Shown here: in pieces, positions 1-8,140 of the stretch
How positions within the stretch are numbered: position 1 is the first letter of the stretch
Layout of the letters: each line of letters starts with the position of its first letter
NCBI GenBank assembly: GCA_027030295.1
Contig: JALVFB010000299.1
Coordinates: forward strand, 1-8,141
Reading direction: 5' to 3'
From: Hyphomicrobiales bacterium
GTDB lineage: Bacteria; Pseudomonadota; Alphaproteobacteria; Rhizobiales; Aestuariivirgaceae
Length of the DNA stretch: 8,141 nucleotides
The notes under the pieces: generated by a model
Told to the model about the DNA's origin: nothing
What the model saw: only the letters and a program-made list of their open reading frames with translations
Databases searched by the model: none
Position numbers and translations under genes: made by a program

Positions 1-1
1 C

Positions 2-3000
2 GCCTATCTGACGCCGGTGCTGCGCGCTTACGTCAACCGGGTGGCGGCGGCGCTGGGGGCGGTGCCCCCCTCGTCACCCCGGCAAAAGCCGGGGTCTCGT
101 GCGGCATCTCTCCACGGGATTCCGGCTTTCGCCGGAATGACGAGTGAAGACCGGGATGACGAACATGCCTCTCCCCGGCTGTTCTTCATGATGTCCTCCG
201 GCGGGCTGACCTCGGCGGATCATTTCGCCGGCAAGGACGCCATTCTCTCCGGTCCCGCCGGCGGCGTGGTGGGCATGGTGGAAACGGCGAAACTCGCCGG
301 GTTCGAGAAAGTCATCGGCTTCGACATGGGCGGCACCAGCACCGACGTGTCGCATTTCGACGGCGAATACGAACGCAGCTTCGAGACGGAAGTGGCGGGC
401 ACGCGCCTGCGCGCGCCGATGCTGATGGTGCATACGGTGGCCGCCGGCGGCGGCTCCATCCTGAAATACGAGCAGGGGCGCTTTCAGGTGGGGCCGCAAT
501 CGGCGGGCGCCAACCCCGGCCCGGCGTCCTACCGGCGTGGCGGGCCGCTGGCGGTGACGGACGCCAACGTGCTGCTGGGGCGCATCCAGCCGAAGCACTT
601 CCCGCACGTGTTCGGGCCGAACGGCGATGAACCGCTGGACGTGAACGCGGTGCGCGCGGCGTTCACGGAATTGGCGAAACGGGTGGGCGATGGGCGCACG
701 CCGGAGGAGGTGGCGGAAGGGTTCCTGGACATCGCCACGGAGAACATGGCCAACGCCATCAAGAAGATTTCCATTCAGCGCGGGCGCGACGTGACGGAAT
801 ATCTGCTCAACTGTTTCGGCGGCGCGGGAGCGCAGTTCGCCTGTCGCATCGCCGACGCGCTGGGCATGAAGACCGTGCTCGTGCATCCGCTGGCGGGCGT
901 GCTCTCGGCCTATGGCATCGGGCTGGCCGACATCCGGGCCGAGCGCACGCGCGGCATCGAGCAGGAGCTGTCGCCCGACACGCTGAAGAGCGCGCGCAAG
1001 CTCGCCCGGCGGCTTGCGGAAGAAGCGCTGGCGGAGCTGGAAGACAAGGGCGTGGCGCATGCGGAAGCGCGGATGAAGGCACGGCTTCTCCTGCGTTATT
1101 ACGGAACCGATACGGCCCTGCCCGTGGATTTTCCCGAAACGGCCACGGCGGAGGACTTGCGCGCCGCGTTCGAGGCGGAACACGCACGATTGTTCGGCTT
1201 CATTCAGCCGGAAAAGGCGCTGGTGATGGAGGCCATCACCGTGGCGGCGGAAGGTGGCGGCGCATGCATTCCGGAAACACCGGCGGAAGAAACGGTCACG
1301 GGCGCGCCCGCGCCGCTGGAAGAGGTCGACTTTTACGCCGAGGGCACGTGGCAAAAGGCGCCGCTGTATGACCGCGGCGCCATGCGGCCCGGCCAGGAGG
1401 TGGCGGGGCCGGCGCTGATCGTGGAGCCGAACTCCACGGTGGTCGTGGAGCCGGGATGGCGGGCAGAAATGAACGCCTATGGCCACCTGCTGCTGAAACG
1501 CGAGGCCGCGGAATCCGGCGGCGCCATGCCCGCGGCGGCGCTGACGCGCACAGAGGACTTCTCGAAACCCGATCCGGTGCTGCTGGAGGTGTTCAACAAC
1601 CTGTTCATGTCCATCGCCGAGCAGATGGGCGAATCCCTGCGCCAGACGGCCAGTTCCGTGAACATCAAGGAACGGCTGGATTTCTCCTGCGCGGTGTTCG
1701 ACGCACGAGGCGGGCTGGTGGCCAACGCGCCGCACATGCCGGTGCATCTGGGCAGCATGGATCGGGCGGTGGAGGCCGTCATCCGTGCCGCGGGCGATGA
1801 CCTGAAACCTGGCGATGCCTGGGTGCTCAACGCGCCTTATGGCGGCGGCACGCATCTGCCGGACGTCACGGTCGTGTCTCCCGTGTTCATTGGAGACGAA
1901 CCGCACCCCAGGTTCTATGTGGCGGCGCGCGGACATCATGCCGACATCGGCGGTCTGGCGCCCGGTTCCATGAGTCCGGAGGCGCGCACCATTCACGAGG
2001 AAGGGGTGCTCATCGAGCCGTTCCGGCTGGTGGCGGATGGCCGCTTCCGAGAGGAGAAGATGCGCGCCATTCTCACCGCCGGGCCGTTCCCGGCGCGCAA
2101 TCCCGATCAGAACATCGCCGATCTGAAGGCGCAAGTGGCGGCCTGCGGACGCGGCATCGCCGAGCTCGAGAAGATGGTGGCGCATTTCGGCCTCGAGATG
2201 GTGGCGGCCTACATGCGTCATGTGCAGGACAACGCCGAGGAAAGCGTGCGGCAGGTGATCGACGCGCTCAAGGATGGCGCATTTGAAACCGAGCTGGACA
2301 ATGGCGCGAAAATTCGCGTCGCCATCCGCGTCGACGGGGAAAACCGGCGGGCCACGGTGGACTTCACGGGCACCTCCCCACAACTGCCGGACAACCTGAA
2401 TGCGCCGGAGCCGATCACGCGCGCCTGCGTGCTCTACGTCTTCCGCTGCATGGTGAACGCGCCCATTCCGCTCAACGCGGGTTGCCTGAAACCCATCGAC
2501 ATCATCGTGCCCGACGGCTGCCTGCTCAAGCCGAGGCCGCCGGCGGCGGTGGCGGCGGGCAACGTGGAAACCTCGCAAGTGGTGGTGGACGCGCTGTTCG
2601 CCGCCATGGGGGTGATGGCCGCCGCCCAGGGAACCATGAACAACTTCACCTTCGGCAACGCGCGACATCAGTATTACGAAACCATCTGTGGCGGCGCCGG
2701 GGCCGGCGAGGGCTGGCACGGCGAGAGCGCCATTCACACCCACATGACCAACACCCGGCTTACCGATCCGGAGGTGCTGGAGTTCCGCTATCCCGTGCTG
2801 CTGGAGCGTTTCGCGGTGCGGCGCGGCTCCGGCGGCGCCGGGCGCTGGCATGGTGGCGACGGTGTCGAGCGCATCATCCGGTTCCGCGAGGCCATGACGG
2901 CCTCGCTGCTGACCAACCGGCGCCGCGTGGCGCCCTTCGGCCTGAGCGGCGGCGGCGACGCGGCGCCGGGCGAGAATATCTTGCGCCGCGCCGACGGCTC

Positions 3001-3115
3001 ACGAGAGCGGCTGCCTTCCGCCTGCACCGTGGATGTGCGCAAGGGAGACGCCATCATCATCCGCACGCCGGGTGGCGGGGGTTTTGGCGCGGCAGACGGG
3101 GGAGGCGCGACATGA
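2..3115 (+). CDS. Fused HyuA-HyuB 5-oxoprolinase / hydantoinase-family enzyme, 5' end outside window
   Basis: The reading frame is already open at base 2 (AYLTPV...), so the real start lies upstream; 1037 residues are visible. Family members couple ATP hydrolysis to opening of a cyclic amide; for 5-oxoprolinase this is 5-oxoproline to glutamate in the cytoplasm. The HyuA part has an actin-like ATPase motif DMGGTSTDV (visible residues 108-116), then [24 protein letters not shown] and [10 protein letters not shown]. The segment [15 protein letters not shown] closely resembles OPLAH/OXP1-type 5-oxoprolinases. The HyuB part begins near residue 524 ([10 protein letters not shown]) and carries [12 protein letters not shown] (610-621) and RGHHADIGG (643-651), then ends in the typical TPGGGGFG tail. 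HyuA and HyuB are separate proteins in many bacteria but fused here, as in eukaryotic 5-oxoprolinase. Oddity: residues 24-48 are encoded by a palindromic repeat (see 70-144). The family call is firm; the exact substrate (5-oxoproline, a hydantoin or another ring) is inferred. Confidence 0.93.
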   Translation, partial: AYLTPVLRAYVNRVAAALGAVPPSSPRQKPGSRAASLHGIPAFAGMTSEDRDDEHASPRLFFMMSSGGLTSADHFAGKDAILSGPAGGVVGMVETAKLAGFEKVIGFDMGGTSTDVSHFDGEYERSFETEVAGTRLRAPMLMVHTVAAGGGSILKYEQGRFQVGPQSAGANPGPASYRRGGPLAVTDANVLLGRIQPKHFPHVFGPNGDEPLDVNAVRAAFTELAKRVGDGRTPEEVAEGFLDIATENMANAIKKISIQRGRDVTEYLLNCFGGAGAQFACRIADALGMKTVLVHPLAGVLSAYGIGLADIRAERTRGIEQELSPDTLKSARKLARRLAEEALAELEDKGVAHAEARMKARLLLRYYGTDTALPVDFPETATAEDLRAAFEAEHARLFGFIQPEKALVMEAITVAAEGGGACIPETPAEETVTGAPAPLEEVDFYAEGTWQKAPLYDRGAMRPGQEVAGPALIVEPNSTVVVEPGWRAEMNAYGHLLLKREAAESGGAMPAAALTRTEDFSKPDPVLLEVFNNLFMSIAEQMGESLRQTASSVNIKERLDFSCAVFDARGGLVANAPHMPVHLGSMDRAVEAVIRAAGDDLKPGDAWVLNAPYGGGTHLPDVTVVSPVFIGDEPHPRFYVAARGHHADIGGLAPGSMSPEARTIHEEGVLIEPFRLVADGRFREEKMRAILTAGPFPARNPDQNIADLKAQVAACGRGIAELEKMVAHFGLEMVAAYMRHVQDNAEESVRQVIDALKDGAFETELDNGAKIRVAIRVDGENRRATVDFTGTSPQLPDNLNAPEPITRACVLYVFRCMVNAPIPLNAGCLKPIDIIVPDGCLLKPRPPAAVAAGNVETSQVVVDALFAAMGVMAAAQGTMNNFTFGNARHQYYETICGGAGAGEGWHGESAIHTHMTNTRLTDPEVLEFRYPVLLERFAVRRGSGGAGRWHGGDGVERIIRFREAMTASLLTNRRRVAPFGLSGGGDAAPGENILRRADGSRERLPSACTVDVRKGDAIIIRTPGGGGFGAADGGGAT
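70..144. repeat. 75-bp palindromic repeat element inserted in frame in the HyuA coding region
   Basis: The ends are perfect 7-bp inverted repeats, CTCGTCA (70-76) and TGACGAG (138-144). Inside are two perfect hairpins: CCCCGGC-aaaa-GCCGGGG (77-94) and ATTCCGGC-tttc-GCCGGAAT (119-138), separated by a 24-base spacer (95-118). The 75-base length is a multiple of three. Read in the enzyme's frame it encodes SPRQKPGSR...[10 protein letters not shown]. Read on the other strand it gives RHSGESRNP. Both peptides are familiar spurious translations of dispersed intergenic repeats in proteobacterial genomes. Family assignment rests on pattern recognition; other genomic copies cannot be seen in this window. 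Confidence 0.88.
132..162 (+). repeat. Direct repeat of the element's 3' end (possible second repeat remnant)
   Basis: CCGGAATGACGA (132-143), the right end of the palindromic element, recurs as CCGGGATGACGA (151-162) with a single mismatch, 19 bases downstream start to start. The second copy has no left arm, so it may be a decayed or partial second unit. Together with the flank up to about 174 it would account for the acidic, non-family residues [11 protein letters not shown] between the element and the conserved [12 protein letters not shown] strand of HyuA. Confidence 0.5.
3098..3105 (+). promoter_or_regulatory. Ribosome binding site of the permease gene, inside the end of the oxoprolinase gene
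   Basis: GGGGGAGG lies 6 bases before the ATG at 3112 and inside the last codons of the upstream gene. It selects this ATG, which overlaps the upstream TGA as ATGA, over other in-frame starts further upstream. Those would read through unrelated out-of-frame HyuB sequence. Confidence 0.75.
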
Positions 3116-4032
3116 GCGGGCTGGAAGCCTTTTTGCTGACGGTGATCGCGGCGGCGACGCCGCTGCTGCTGGCGGCGACGGGCGAGCTGGTGGTGGAGCG
3201 CTCGGGCGTGCTGAACCTGGGCGTGGAAGGCATGATGGCCATGGGCGCGCTCACCGCGTTCGCCGTGGCCAACGTTAGCGGTTCGCCACTCGCGGGCGTG
3301 CTGGCGGGCGCTATCGCCGGGGCGGTGGTGGCGCTGCCGTTCGTGTTTCTGACACAGGCATTGGCGGCCAACCAGGTGGCTTCCGGGCTGGCGCTGGCGT
3401 TGTTCGGGCTGGGGCTATCCGGGCTGTTCGGAGAGGGTTTCGTGGGCCAGCCGGGGGTGCGGCTGGAGCGGCTGCACATTCCGGGCGTTTCCGACATTCC
3501 GTTCATCGGCCCGGTGCTGTTCGGCCATGACGTGCTGGTCTATCTCTCCTTCCTGATGACGGCGGCGGTGGCGTGGTTCCTGTTCCGCACCCGCCCCGGG
3601 CTGATCCTGCGCGCGGTGGGCACGAACCATCACGCGGCGCACGCGCTGGGCCACCCGGTGCGCCGGGTGCGCACGCTGGCCATCCTGTTCGGTGGCCTCA
3701 TGGCCGGGCTGGCCGGGGCCTATCTCTCGGTCAGCTACACGCCGCAGTGGGTGGAGGACATGACCGCCGGGCGTGGCTGGATCGCGCTGGCGCTGGTGGT
3801 GTTCGCCACCTGGCGGCCGTTGCGCGTGCTGGCCGGGGCCTACCTGTTCGGCGCGGTGTGGATCCTGGGGCTGCATGCGCAGGCCGCGGGCTTCGGCCTG
3901 CCGCCGCAGTTTCTCACCGCGTTGCCCTATCTTGCAACCATCGTCGCTTTGGTGTTGATTGCCCGCAACCGCACTTTGACTCTCACCAATACCCCGGCCA
4001 TGATCGGCCAGCCGTTCCTGCCGGAGCGCTGA
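3112..4032 (+). CDS. ABC transporter permease, BMP/nucleoside-uptake (YufQ-like, BPD_transp_2) family
   Basis: This 306-residue polytopic inner-membrane protein forms half of the channel of an ABC importer that works with BMP-type binding proteins; known relatives carry nucleosides, purines or similar small molecules. The family signature GELVVERSGVLNLGVEGMM (residues 24-42) follows the first membrane helix (about 5-23). Further hydrophobic stretches lie at about 45-55, 60-84, 90-106, near the LVYLSFLMTAAVAWFLF segment, and in three more C-terminal spans. The cytoplasmic loop RPGLILRAVGTNHHAAHALG matches the coupling loop that contacts the ATPase in this family. The start is set by the RBS at 3098-3105, and the ATG overlaps the upstream stop (ATGA), implying translational coupling. 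Length is about normal for YufQ-type permeases. The partner permease and ATPase are not in the window. Substrate unknown; purine, nucleoside or a HyuAB substrate are all possible. Confidence 0.92.
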   Translation: MSGLEAFLLTVIAAATPLLLAATGELVVERSGVLNLGVEGMMAMGALTAFAVANVSGSPLAGVLAGAIAGAVVALPFVFLTQALAANQVASGLALALFGLGLSGLFGEGFVGQPGVRLERLHIPGVSDIPFIGPVLFGHDVLVYLSFLMTAAVAWFLFRTRPGLILRAVGTNHHAAHALGHPVRRVRTLAILFGGLMAGLAGAYLSVSYTPQWVEDMTAGRGWIALALVVFATWRPLRVLAGAYLFGAVWILGLHAQAAGFGLPPQFLTALPYLATIVALVLIARNRTLTLTNTPAMIGQPFLPER

Positions 4033-4044
4033 ACATCAATGCAG

Positions 4045-4052
4045 GGAGGGAG
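4045..4052 (+). promoter_or_regulatory. Ribosome binding site that decides the start of the BMP binding protein
   Basis: GGAGGGAG ends 4 bases before the ATG at 4057. An earlier in-frame ATG at 4039 has no purine-rich site ahead of it and would put the ribosome binding site inside the coding region. The 4057 start also gives a standard signal peptide. Confidence 0.8.
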
Positions 4053-4056
4053 ATCC

Positions 4057-5127
4057 ATGCGCAGCACGCTGAAAATGACCCTTGCCGCCGCTCTCGTTCT
4101 GGGTCTTGCCGGGGCGGCACAGGCGGAAGAGAAACTCAAGGTCGGCTTCATCTACGTCGGGCCTGTCGGCGATCATGGCTGGAGTTATCAGCATGACCAG
4201 GGCCGGCAAGCCATCGAAAAGGCGCTGGGCGACAAGGTGCAGACCAGCTATCTGGAAAAGGTGCCGGAAGGCGCGGACGCGGAGCGGGCGCTGGAACGGC
4301 TGGCGCGCTCCGGCCACAAGCTCATTTTCGCCACGTCGTTCGGCTACATGGACACGGTGCTGAAGGTGGCCAAACGTCATCCGGAAGTGAAGTTCGAGCA
4401 CGCCACCGGCTACAAGCGCGCGAAAAACGTCGCCACCTATTCCTCCCGTTTCTACGAGGGCCGTTACATCATCGGGAAAATCGCGGCCAAGGTGTCGAAA
4501 AAGGGCATGGCGGGCTACATCGCCTCGTTTCCCATTCCGGAGGTGGTGCGCGGCATCAATTCCTTCATGCTGGGCGCGCAGAGCGTCAACCCGCAGTTCA
4601 GGATCAAGGTGGTGTGGGTGAACTCCTGGTATGATCCGGGCAAGGAGGCTGACGCCGCCAAGGTGCTGATCGCACAGGGGGCGGACATCCTCACCCAGCA
4701 CACCGATTCCGCCGCGCCCATGCAGGTGGCGGAGGAAAAGGGCATTCACGCCTTCGGCCAGGCTTCCGACATGATCAAGTTCGGACCGCACGCGCAGCTT
4801 ACCGCCATCATCGACAATTGGGCACCCTACTATATCCGGCGCGCCAAGGCGGTGCTCACCGGCACCTGGAAGAGCGAGGACACCTGGGGCGGGCTGGCCG
4901 CCGACATGGTGAGAATGGCGCCCTATACCAACATGCCGGATGATGTGAAGAAGATGGCCGAGGAGACGGAAGAGGCCATTCGCTCGGGCAAGCTGCACCC
5001 GTTCACCGGGCCGATCTATGATCAGGACGGCAAGCTCCGGGTGAAGAAGGGCGAGGTGATGGCCGACAAGGAACTGCTGGGCATGAACTGGTATGTGAAA
5101 GGCATCGACGACAAGCTGCCGAAGTGA
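4057..5127 (+). CDS. BMP-family ABC transporter substrate-binding protein (periplasmic)
   Basis: This 356-residue secreted binding protein delivers its ligand to the permease encoded just upstream (24-base gap). The N-terminus is a Sec signal peptide: a basic start (MRSTLK), a hydrophobic core LAAALVLGLAG, and a likely signal peptidase I cut after AQA (residue 23). No lipobox cysteine is present, unlike lipoprotein BMP members of Gram-positives and spirochetes. The mature protein opens with KVGFIYVGPVGDHGWSYQHD, the ligand-site segment of the proteobacterial BMP/PnrA-like family. It continues with a two-lobed Rossmann-type fold: FATSFGYMDTVLKVAKRHPEV, then the FEHATGYK, ASFPIPEVVRGINSF, ADILTQHTDSAAP and FGQASDM segments. 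Known relatives bind purine nucleosides or bases, so a nucleobase-like ligand is plausible; the neighbouring oxoprolinase points instead to a lactam or cyclic imide. An intrinsic terminator follows 28 bases after the stop. Family firm, ligand unresolved. Confidence 0.93.
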   Translation: MRSTLKMTLAAALVLGLAGAAQAEEKLKVGFIYVGPVGDHGWSYQHDQGRQAIEKALGDKVQTSYLEKVPEGADAERALERLARSGHKLIFATSFGYMDTVLKVAKRHPEVKFEHATGYKRAKNVATYSSRFYEGRYIIGKIAAKVSKKGMAGYIASFPIPEVVRGINSFMLGAQSVNPQFRIKVVWVNSWYDPGKEADAAKVLIAQGADILTQHTDSAAPMQVAEEKGIHAFGQASDMIKFGPHAQLTAIIDNWAPYYIRRAKAVLTGTWKSEDTWGGLAADMVRMAPYTNMPDDVKKMAEETEEAIRSGKLHPFTGPIYDQDGKLRVKKGEVMADKELLGMNWYVKGIDDKLPK

Positions 5128-5155
5128 TGCGACAGCGACAAGGATCGCTCGCAAG

Positions 5156-5189
5156 GCCCCGGCGTCGCTCGCGCCGGGGCTTTTTCTTT
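5156..5189 (+). terminator. Intrinsic (rho-independent) terminator of the oxoprolinase-transporter operon
   Basis: A perfect 9-bp GC-rich stem pairs GCCCCGGCG (5156-5164) with CGCCGGGGC (5172-5180) around a 7-base loop. It is followed directly by TTTTTCTTT. It starts 28 bases after the binding-protein stop and marks the end of the operon. Confidence 0.92.
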
Positions 5190-5397
5190 CCTGAATGGCG
5201 GATGAACGGCGCGTTCACACCGTGGCCAGAGGCCGGGTGATACCATGTTGCATAAAGAACCACCCACCGCCCCGCGCCCCCACCCAATCCCCGAATTATG
5301 AAAAACAAGGGCCTGAGGGCGCGGGACGGTTTTACCGGTCAATCTTTGGCAGCTTGGTGTGACAGCCTTGGCCCCATACGGGAAGGAGGATTTGATC
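5190..5397. other. Intergenic stretch upstream of the SH3b gene
   Basis: About 208 bases separate the operon terminator from the next start codon. The terminator implies that the downstream gene has its own promoter here. Slightly AT-richer patches occur near 5241-5257 and 5293-5306, but no hexamer pair with sensible spacing is convincing. No RNA gene or coding region is recognisable. Confidence 0.6.
5381..5389 (+). promoter_or_regulatory. Ribosome binding site of the SH3b protein gene
   Basis: GGAAGGAGG lies 8 bases before the ATG at 5398. It favours this start over the in-frame ATG at 5359, which lacks such a site and would bury the signal peptide 13 residues in. Confidence 0.8.
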
Positions 5398-5916
5398 ATG
5401 AAGGGTTGGATTTTTCCGCGAGCAGTGGCGATGGCGCTATTGATGGTCGCCTCGCCGCTGATCACCATGCCCACCCGCGCCGCCTGTGTGACCGGCGTGG
5501 CCGGTTGGGACGTGTTGTGGATGCGCGCCGGGCCGTCCGTGCGTTATCGCCGCATCGGCGGCATCGGGCCGCGCGCCTGTGGCGTGCGCGTATATTGGCG
5601 CCGTTGCGTGCGCGGCGGGCGCTGGTGCAAGGTGCGTTACCAGGGGCGCGTCGGCTGGGTGAATGCGCGGTATCTGGACGAAGGCGGTGACGATGCGGGC
5701 TGGTCGCATCCAAACGCCTGCGTGGTGGGCGTGGCGCGCGGTGATGTGCTGTGGATGCGCGCCGGGCCGTCCGTGCGTTATCGCCGCGTGGCCTCCCTGC
5801 CGCCACGCTATTGCGGCGTCATCGTCACCGACCACTGCCGTGGGAACTGGTGCCAAGTTCGCGCGCGGGAAGGCGTCGGCGGCTGGGTGAACATGCGCTA
5901 CATCCTCATGCGGTAG
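5398..5916 (+). CDS. Secreted protein with two tandem cysteine-rich SH3b-like repeats
   Basis: This 172-residue protein has a signal peptide ([21 protein letters not shown]...) with probable cleavage around TRA-A (residues 26-29). Two bacterial SH3-like units follow, about 30-93 and 108-170. Each has the pattern [14 protein letters not shown], then a CGV strand, then W-C-(K/Q)-V-R and GWVN-x-RY, typical of SH3_3/SH3b domains, which often bind peptidoglycan or act as extracytoplasmic interaction modules. Each unit has four cysteines at matching places (30, 61, 70, 77 and 108, 139, 147, 152), suggesting disulfide bonds in the periplasm. It is Arg-, Trp- and Gly-rich and likely basic. No catalytic domain is present. 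The first parts of the two units are identical at DNA level over 38 bases. The gene stands alone behind a terminator and overlaps the convergent pepN gene by 11 bases. Domain call is good; the cell-wall role is inferred from the family. Confidence 0.85.
   Translation: MKGWIFPRAVAMALLMVASPLITMPTRAACVTGVAGWDVLWMRAGPSVRYRRIGGIGPRACGVRVYWRRCVRGGRWCKVRYQGRVGWVNARYLDEGGDDAGWSHPNACVVGVARGDVLWMRAGPSVRYRRVASLPPRYCGVIVTDHCRGNWCQVRAREGVGGWVNMRYILMR
5516..5787 (+). repeat. Internal direct repeat: 38 identical bases at 5516-5553 and 5750-5787
   Basis: The two SH3b units share a perfect 38-base match 234 bases (78 codons) apart. It encodes the [13 protein letters not shown] core. Sequence on either side has diverged at both DNA and protein level. 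This indicates domain duplication with local homogenisation or strong constraint. Confidence 0.9.
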
Positions 5917-8140
5917 GCTGTTTCAGCCCGGCCAGGATGCGCAGGATGATGTCTCGGGTATCCGGCGAGAGCCTTTTCCTTTCGGCGATGCGTTCCAGCA
6001 CCTGGCGCGCCTTGTCCCGCCGCCCCGGCTCCAGCCGCCCGATGAGGCGAAAGGAGGACGCGAGCCGCGCGGCGGCGGTGGGGTTCATGGCATCCAGCCT
6101 TTCCACCGCATTGCCGATCAGCTCGAAGCCGGAACCATCATGGTGGGTGAAGCACACCGGATTGGCGTGCGCGAACGCGCCCAGCAGCGAGCGCACGCGG
6201 TTGGGGTTGGCAAGCGTGAACCAGCGGCTTTCCATCAGCTCGTGCATGGTGTGCACGCAACGGCTGAAGGGCCACATGGCCTGCCAGCTCAGCCACTTGT
6301 CCATCAACAGCGGATCGTCGCCGAAGCGCTCCACATATTCGGCCATGGCCTTTTCGCGCTCTTCGCTATCGGTGAGGGCGAGCGCGGTCAGCGCCATGGC
6401 CATTTCCGTCATGTTGCGCGCCTGTTTCCACGTGGCGAACGCCACTTTCGCCCCGCCCGCCGGGTCGGCGGCCACCATCATCCTGAGGATGGCCGATTGC
6501 AGCGCCCGCTTCGCGGTCTGCTCCGGCGTCGGCGCATAGGGGTCTTCCACCCGCGCCAGCCGGAACGTCTCGGACAGCAGATCGGCCAGCGTCCGGCCCA
6601 CCTCGCCCATCACGGCGTTGCGCGCTTCCTGCAACCGCTCCGGGTCGATGTCGCCGGCAAGCGCATCCATCAGCATGCCCATGCCCGGCGGCGTCAGCAG
6701 CTCCGCCAGCAGCGCCGGGTCGGCATCGCGCAGCGCCCGCACCGCCGCCGCCAGCGCTTCCGCCAGCGGCGCGGCCGGCTCCGGCGCACCCTCGTAATGC
6801 GCCAGCATGTGCCGCTGCCACAACTGTCCGGCGGCCTCGGCACGGGCCACGCCGTCGTCCTCGTGCGCCAGCAGCAGCAACAGATCGTCGGGCGAAAACG
6901 GTGCATGCACCTTCACCGGCGCGGAAAAACCTCGGTTCAGCGATACCACCGGCGGCTCCGCCACGTCGGCGAAGGTGAAGGCGTGCTCCGCTTCCGTCAG
7001 CTCCAGCATGTCCTCGCGCAGTTTGCGCCCCTGCCGGTCGAACAGGGCGATGGAAAGCGGCATGTGCAGCGGCAGTTTCTCCTGCCGATCCTGCGTCGGC
7101 GGCGTGTGCTGCCTCACCTTCAGCGTGAAGGTGCGGCTCTCCGCGTCATGCGCCCAGTCGAAGGTCAGCTCCGGCGTGCCGGCCTGCGCATACCAGCGGA
7201 AGAACTGTGAAAGATTCCGCCCGGTGGCGTCCTCGAAGCAGCGGATGAAGTCCTCCACCGTCACCGCCTGCCCGTCATGCCGCTCCACATAGAGCGCCAT
7301 GCCGCGCATGAAGCCTTCCTCGCCCAGCAGCGTGTGCAGCATGCGCACCACTTCCGCGCCCTTCTCGTAGACGGTGGCGGTATAGAGGTTGTCGATGGCG
7401 TAGTATTGCGACGGCCGCACCGGATGCGCCAGCGGCCCGGAATCCTCCGGCCATTGCACGGTTTTCAGCAGCCGCACGTCGGCCAGCCGCTTCACCGGCC
7501 GCGAGCGCATATCGGAAGTGAACTCCTGGTCGCGGAAGACCGTCAGCCCCTCCTTCAGGCACAGCTGGAACCAGTCGCGGCAGGTGATGCGGTTGCCCGT
7601 CCAGTTGTGGAAATACTCATGCCCGATGATGCCCTCGATGTTCTCGAAGTCGGTGTCCGTGGCCGTCCGCTCGTCGGCGAGAACATACTTGTCGTTGAAG
7701 ATGTTCAGTCCCTTGTTCTCCATCGCTCCCATGTTGAAATCGGCGATGGCCACGACGTTGTAGACATCGAGGTCGCAGGCGAGGCCGAAGCGTTCCTCGT
7801 CCCAGCGCATGGCGCGCTTGAGGCATTTCATGGCCCAGCGGGCGCGGCCGCTCTTGCCCGGCTCCGTCCACAGGCCCAGCTTTACCCGGCGGCCTTCGTC
7901 CGTGATGAAGGTGTCGTGCAGCGCCTCCAGCTTGCCCGCCACCAGCGCGAACAGGTAGCCGGGCTTCGGGAACGGGTCTTCCCAGATGGCGTAATGCCGC
8001 CCGTCCTCCAGCTTCCCCTGCTCGACGAGGTTGCCGTTGGACAGCAGCACCGGGCAGCGCTCGGCGTCCGCCTCGATGCGCACGGTATAGCGCGCCAGCA
8101 CGTCGGGCCGGTCGGGAAACCAGGTGATGCGGCGGAAGCC
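5906..8140 (-). CDS. pepN: Aminopeptidase N (M1 family zinc metallopeptidase), 5' end outside window
   Basis: The frame is open to the right edge ([14 protein letters not shown]...), so about 123 N-terminal residues are missing by colinearity with E. coli PepN; 744 residues are visible. The enzyme removes N-terminal amino acids from peptides in the cytoplasm, finishing protein turnover. Catalytic motifs are complete: NMGAMEN substrate-binding motif (GAMEN at residues 138-142, bases 7715-7729), the zinc site HEYFH (174-178, bases 7607-7621) with the third ligand Glu at 197, and the transition-state Tyr at 258 in TVYEKGAEV. All keep the same offset of 123 from E. coli numbering (297, 301, 320, 381), so there are no indels in the catalytic core. 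After it come the Ig-like domain (from about LTFDWAHD) and the helical C-terminal domain, with the conserved [17 protein letters not shown] segment. It ends normally at a TGA. It converges on and overlaps the SH3b gene. Very sure. Confidence 0.97.
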   Translation of the reverse strand, partial: GFRRITWFPDRPDVLARYTVRIEADAERCPVLLSNGNLVEQGKLEDGRHYAIWEDPFPKPGYLFALVAGKLEALHDTFITDEGRRVKLGLWTEPGKSGRARWAMKCLKRAMRWDEERFGLACDLDVYNVVAIADFNMGAMENKGLNIFNDKYVLADERTATDTDFENIEGIIGHEYFHNWTGNRITCRDWFQLCLKEGLTVFRDQEFTSDMRSRPVKRLADVRLLKTVQWPEDSGPLAHPVRPSQYYAIDNLYTATVYEKGAEVVRMLHTLLGEEGFMRGMALYVERHDGQAVTVEDFIRCFEDATGRNLSQFFRWYAQAGTPELTFDWAHDAESRTFTLKVRQHTPPTQDRQEKLPLHMPLSIALFDRQGRKLREDMLELTEAEHAFTFADVAEPPVVSLNRGFSAPVKVHAPFSPDDLLLLLAHEDDGVARAEAAGQLWQRHMLAHYEGAPEPAAPLAEALAAAVRALRDADPALLAELLTPPGMGMLMDALAGDIDPERLQEARNAVMGEVGRTLADLLSETFRLARVEDPYAPTPEQTAKRALQSAILRMMVAADPAGGAKVAFATWKQARNMTEMAMALTALALTDSEEREKAMAEYVERFGDDPLLMDKWLSWQAMWPFSRCVHTMHELMESRWFTLANPNRVRSLLGAFAHANPVCFTHHDGSGFELIGNAVERLDAMNPTAAARLASSFRLIGRLEPGRRDKARQVLERIAERKRLSPDTRDIILRILAGLKQPTA

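Noticed and set aside
70..144. The hairpin pair as a transcription terminator or attenuator inside the oxoprolinase gene
   Set aside because: Neither stem is followed by a T-run, and the sequence matches a dispersed palindromic repeat better than a regulatory terminator. Some effect on mRNA structure cannot be excluded.
74..2851. A 925-codon open frame on the minus strand opposite the oxoprolinase gene
   Set aside because: It is the antisense shadow of a real high-GC gene: His/Arg/Ala-rich, no recognisable domain, and no ribosome binding site seen. Its C-terminal end simply translates the palindromic repeat in reverse (HSGESRNP).
2482..3111. Upstream extension of the permease reading frame by 210 codons
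   Set aside because: The extra residues are a low-complexity Arg/Gly/Ala-rich out-of-frame reading of HyuB. The ATG at 3112 has a strong ribosome binding site and gives a normal-length permease.
5356..5377. Possible heat-shock (RpoH-like) promoter, CTTGGT then CCCCATA with a 13-base spacer
   Set aside because: Transcription would begin around 5384, inside the ribosome binding site at 5381-5389, so it could not produce a properly translatable SH3b mRNA. The -35 match is also imperfect.
5298..5690. A 130-codon open frame overlapping the SH3b gene in another frame
   Set aside because: Arg/Ala-rich composition with no signal peptide or domain. It lacks a good ribosome binding site and is explained as a shadow of the SH3b gene.
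6140..7210. A 356-codon plus-strand open frame inside pepN
   Set aside because: Arg/His/Gln-rich antisense shadow of pepN with no recognisable domain; pepN itself is unambiguous by its motifs.
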